Shown here: piece by piece, positions 61,945 to 64,000 of the stretch | How positions within the stretch are numbered: the stretch's first letter is position 1 | Layout: every line of letters begins with the position of its first letter | Position numbers and translations under genes: made by a program | Notes under the pieces: generated by a model | What the model saw: only the letters and a program-made list of their open reading frames with translations | Told to the model about the DNA's origin: nothing | The model's database searches: none | Origin: Chromatiaceae bacterium | Lineage (GTDB): Bacteria; Pseudomonadota; Gammaproteobacteria; Chromatiales; Chromatiaceae | DNA: 64,000 nucleotides | Reading direction: 5' to 3' | NCBI GenBank assembly: GCA_024235255.1 | Contig: JACKMT010000005.1 | Location: 172,422 to 236,421 of the forward strand

Positions 61945-62268
61945 TCAGCTGTCAGCCTCCGGATCGATCAACAGCGCGAAAGCCGCAGTCAGCGCCTCCT
62001 CCTCACGCGCTTCCGCCAGGTTGCGGATCTGAGTATGGCGCTCGTCGTAGCGCCGTTTCAACTCGTTGTTGGTCTGCTCGGCACGCGCTTCGGCTTTTTC
62101 CAGGAAGGCTGCATGCAGCTCGGGAATTCTCGCCTCGAAGCGGTTCTCCTCCGCCCTTGCCTCGAACAGAGCGCTCTGAATCAGGTGCTCCCGCGCCTCG
62201 TCGGCCTGACGCGCAATGGTTTCCGCACGAATTTCAGCTTGCAACAGCCGTTTGAGTGTTTCGTCCAT
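61945..62268 (-). CDS. V/A-type ATPase G/H-like stator subunit
   Basis: A 107-residue protein, nearly all charged coiled coil (Glu, Arg, Ala rich), the first gene of the ATPase operon. Position and composition identify it as the G/H (AhaH/NtpF-type) partner of subunit E in the peripheral stalk. Sequence conservation in this family is low, so the call rests mainly on context. Confidence 0.7.
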   Translation of the reverse strand: MDETLKRLLQAEIRAETIARQADEAREHLIQSALFEARAEENRFEARIPELHAAFLEKAEARAEQTNNELKRRYDERHTQIRNLAEAREEEALTAAFALLIDPEADS

Positions 62269-62458
62269 CTTTTTAACACCTTACGAATAGCGGGTCAGTT
62301 TCCCGCATCCCGGCCTGCGCCGGGATGCCAAGGTGTGAATACTCCACCGGCTCAAACCGGTGGCTTCGGATTACGGCTAAAAGCCGGATCGATCGGCCAT
62401 TCGGCCGATTGATCTTCCCTGAAGGCACAGCTTACCGGCGCTTAATACCACACTTTCT
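62269..62458. repeat. Palindrome cluster upstream of the ATPase operon
   Basis: The ATPase promoter should lie here or just to the right, but no clear one is seen. Palindromes follow one another: GCATCCCGGCCTGCGCCGGG (from 62305, a half copy of the dispersed repeat), CCACCGG/CCGGTGG (about 62343-62362) and ATCGGCC/GGCCGAT (about 62391-62411). Confidence 0.6.
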
Positions 62459-62536
62459 CGTCATTGCGGCGAAGGCCGCAATCCAGTCCGGCTGCGGTGG
62501 CTATTTCCCTGGATGCCGGCCTGCGCCGGCATGACG
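62459..62536. repeat. Paired palindromic repeat, third copy
   Basis: Same family as 153-231 and 23531-23602: starts CGTCATTGCGGCGAAGGCC, ends CCTGCGCCGGCATGACG. The two palindromes are separated by 22 bases. The remaining bases to 62706 hold no gene; the stretch after 62570 is AT-rich. Confidence 0.8.
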
Positions 62537-62706
62537 ATGTGCCGGCTAAAGCCGGAGGATTTACAGATCCTATATTTACGACTTTAAAAATATATGCCTT
62601 TTCCGGATCGACATTTGCTAATTACCATTGTAGTCGCAGCCGCTGGTTTGCCGCTTGCCGCAGATCATACATATCTATATTAGCGATTAATGAATAATAA
62701 TAAGAT

Positions 62707-63099
62707 TTAGAAGCTTAGACTGATCCAAGGCGTGGGGGTGCGGGTCAGGGCAACGCTGACGATGTAGCCGGCGCTGCCCAGCGCGAGGAGACCGGTGAGA
62801 ATGCGCACGGGCCGGGTTTTGGCCCGCTTCAGTGCCAGCGTTCCCAGCAGGATATAAGCCAGCAGCCCCACCAGTTTGGCGCTGAGCCAGGGCGCGACCA
62901 GAGGATACTGCCTGGAGATCAGCGCCAATGAGATGCCAGCGCCGAGTAGGGTGGTGTCGTTGACGACCGACAGCATCCTTACCCAGCGCTGTTTTTCGCG
63001 CTGCGACCGGATCAGCATCCAGTAGTAGCGCAGCGCAAAGAATGCAATGCTGAACACCACCGTGGCGATGTGAAGTTGTCGGATCCAGTAATAGGTCAT
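62707..63099 (-). CDS. SirB2 family membrane protein
   Basis: A 130-residue protein with four hydrophobic segments (about 8-27, 45-60, 70-90, 97-117). It starts WIRQLHIATVVFSIAFFALRYYWM and contains LLGAGISLAL and KLVGLLAYILLGTLALKRAKT, the SirB2 pattern. Function unknown; the name comes from a Salmonella gene near a regulator. It is monocistronic here. Confidence 0.83.
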   Translation of the reverse strand: MTYYWIRQLHIATVVFSIAFFALRYYWMLIRSQREKQRWVRMLSVVNDTTLLGAGISLALISRQYPLVAPWLSAKLVGLLAYILLGTLALKRAKTRPVRILTGLLALGSAGYIVSVALTRTPTPWISLSF

Positions 63100-63216
63100 T
63101 GGGGAGTGTTGTATTAACCCGGATATTTCCTACAGGCGGCCAGCATTTTTTAAAAAGTTATAGTTTTTGAATGTTACTTCAGTATTGTACGTTTTTGTAA
63201 AAGTACAGTTTGTCCT

Positions 63217-63338
63217 ATTCGGTTTCAGGCCGCCTGTGCCGTCACATTTTGCCCGATCTCCCGCAAACCATAGCGACGGCTATGCTTTTTCGGGCGATTG
63301 AACAAACTGCTTAGGCACAACCGCCCTGAAATCCGAAT
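63217..63338. repeat. Nested inverted-repeat element
   Basis: Outer arms 63217-63240 and 63314-63338 (about 21 of 25 positions complementary: ATTCGG, TTTCAGG and TGTGCC cores) enclose GCCCGA/TCGGGC and an innermost CATAGC-gacg-GCTATG hairpin. The whole 122 bases would fold into one long stem. It lies in the 431-base gene-free spacer between the SirB2-like gene and trmO. It could be a MITE or a structured RNA; no target-site duplication was checked. Confidence 0.6.
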
Positions 63339-63451
63339 CCTTCATGAAATATCCGGGTGAAATAAGCGGATAAGGATACGCGGCTCGTCTGTCAGGGTCG
63401 AGCAGGGGATATTGGAAGCGCAAATCGGTCAGTACCGAAGAGCGCCAATTT

Positions 63452-63479
63452 CCTGGATTACAACCTGCGCCGGAATGAC
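63452..63479. repeat. Half copy of the palindromic repeat
   Basis: A degenerate right half (TCCTGGATTACAACCTGCGC then CGGAATGACC) of the dispersed repeat described at 153. The first arm of the palindrome is corrupted. Confidence 0.55.
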
Positions 63480-63530
63480 CGGTTGAGCGGTTTTATTGAC
63501 AACTTATATAGCTGATTTTTCACCGTTAAA

Positions 63531-64000
63531 ATGAAAATAGAGCTCCAAACCATCGGCCTTGTCCACTCTCCATACAAAGAGAAGTTCGGCGTGCCGCGCC
63601 AGCCTGGGCTGGTACCCCAGGCCAAGGGAAGCGTGGAGATGCTGCCACCGTTCAACCGACCGGAGGCGTTTGTCGGCTTGCAGGGCTACTCCCATATCTG
63701 GCTCCAGTTCATTTTCGACCGCGCCCTGCGTGCACGGTGGCAGCCGACGGTCAGGCCGCCGCGCCTTGGCGGCAACCGGCGGGTCGGGGTGTTTGCCAGC
63801 CGCGCGCCGTTCCGGCCCAATCCCATCGGCCTTTCGGTGGTGCGGCTGGAGGGCGTCAGCACGGAGGCCGGTTCGGTGCTGCTGAAAGTATCCGGTCTCG
63901 ACCTGGTGGACGGCACGCCGGTGATCGATATCAAGCCTTACCTCGCCTACGTGGACAGCATCCCTGACGCTGCTTCCGGGTTTGCCGCACCAGCGTCCGC
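63531..64000 (+). CDS. trmO: tRNA (N6-threonylcarbamoyladenosine(37)-N6)-methyltransferase TrmO, partial
   Basis: A TsaA/YaeB-family methyltransferase that methylates t6A37 in threonine tRNAs, using S-adenosylmethionine. Only the first 156 residues are present; the right edge cuts the gene. The start reads TIGLVHSPYKEKFGVPRQPG, then GYSHIWLQFIF, FASRAPFRPNPIGLSVVRLE and GTPVIDIKPYLAYVDS, all diagnostic. The ATG is at 63531. Confidence 0.92.
   Translation, partial: MKIELQTIGLVHSPYKEKFGVPRQPGLVPQAKGSVEMLPPFNRPEAFVGLQGYSHIWLQFIFDRALRARWQPTVRPPRLGGNRRVGVFASRAPFRPNPIGLSVVRLEGVSTEAGSVLLKVSGLDLVDGTPVIDIKPYLAYVDSIPDAASGFAAPAS

Noticed and set aside
63496..63501. TTGACA as a promoter of trmO
   Set aside because: No acceptable -10 hexamer lies 16-18 bases downstream; the TATATA at 63505 is too close.

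Overview
The window reads as a chromosomal segment of a free-living or symbiotic gammaproteobacterium, plausibly from the sulfur-oxidiser-like groups, although the exact lineage is an inference. The evidence is the housekeeping content and order: purM-purN, DUF2066-hda, ilvI-ilvH-ilvC-pssA-leuA, fabA, an OxyR with its two redox cysteines at residues 199 and 208, rimI, prfC, a BolA-like gene, LapG/LapD, cpdA and a YihY-type protein. The two ends and the 3.5-27 kb stretch are ordinary. The 27-53 kb stretch is accessory.

Layout. 0.3-10 kb: nucleotide metabolism (dCMP deaminase, purN, purM), envelope genes (DUF2066, CDP-alcohol phosphotransferase, YihY), hda, a WrbA-like and an ArsC-like gene, TlpA-like, acylphosphatase, cpdA. 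10-17 kb: oxyR, fabA, proS, and a lapG-lapD pair whose LapD has degenerate GGDEF and EAL domains, as expected of a c-di-GMP receptor. 17-24 kb: branched-chain amino acid operon with pssA, leuA and a family-4 uracil-DNA glycosylase that carries an in-frame 72-bp palindromic repeat. 24-27 kb: rimI, prfC, bolA-like.

27-38 kb: a compact gene set with a cyclic-nucleotide-binding protein, an N-acyl-amino-acid-synthase-like acyltransferase of the PEP-CTERM-associated type, a ThiF/E1-nitroreductase fusion, an RND adaptor and an RND pump with an unusual TPR-like tail, a UDP-glycosyltransferase-like protein, a membrane-anchored hexapeptide acyltransferase, and a second nitroreductase-like protein related to the fused one. 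The simplest reading is a locus that makes, modifies and exports an acylated small molecule. 38-51 kb: a PEP-CTERM protein, the TPR lipoprotein PrsT, a 2036-residue secreted multidomain protein whose N-terminal domain is a paralogue of the PEP-CTERM protein, a second acyltransferase, and a MaoC-like gene interrupted by a frameshift in an A10 run. Sigma-54-like sites precede the PEP-CTERM gene and the giant gene. The exosortase itself and its PrsK/PrsR regulators are not in the window.

51-64 kb: mltF; a tRNA-Ser(CGA) gene preceded by 155-bp tandem units that each contain the 5' half of that tRNA; a complete nine-gene V/A-type ATPase operon on the minus strand; a palindrome-rich spacer; a SirB2-like gene; an element of nested inverted repeats; and the start of trmO, cut by the right edge. 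No rRNA, CRISPR array, transposase or integrase was seen.
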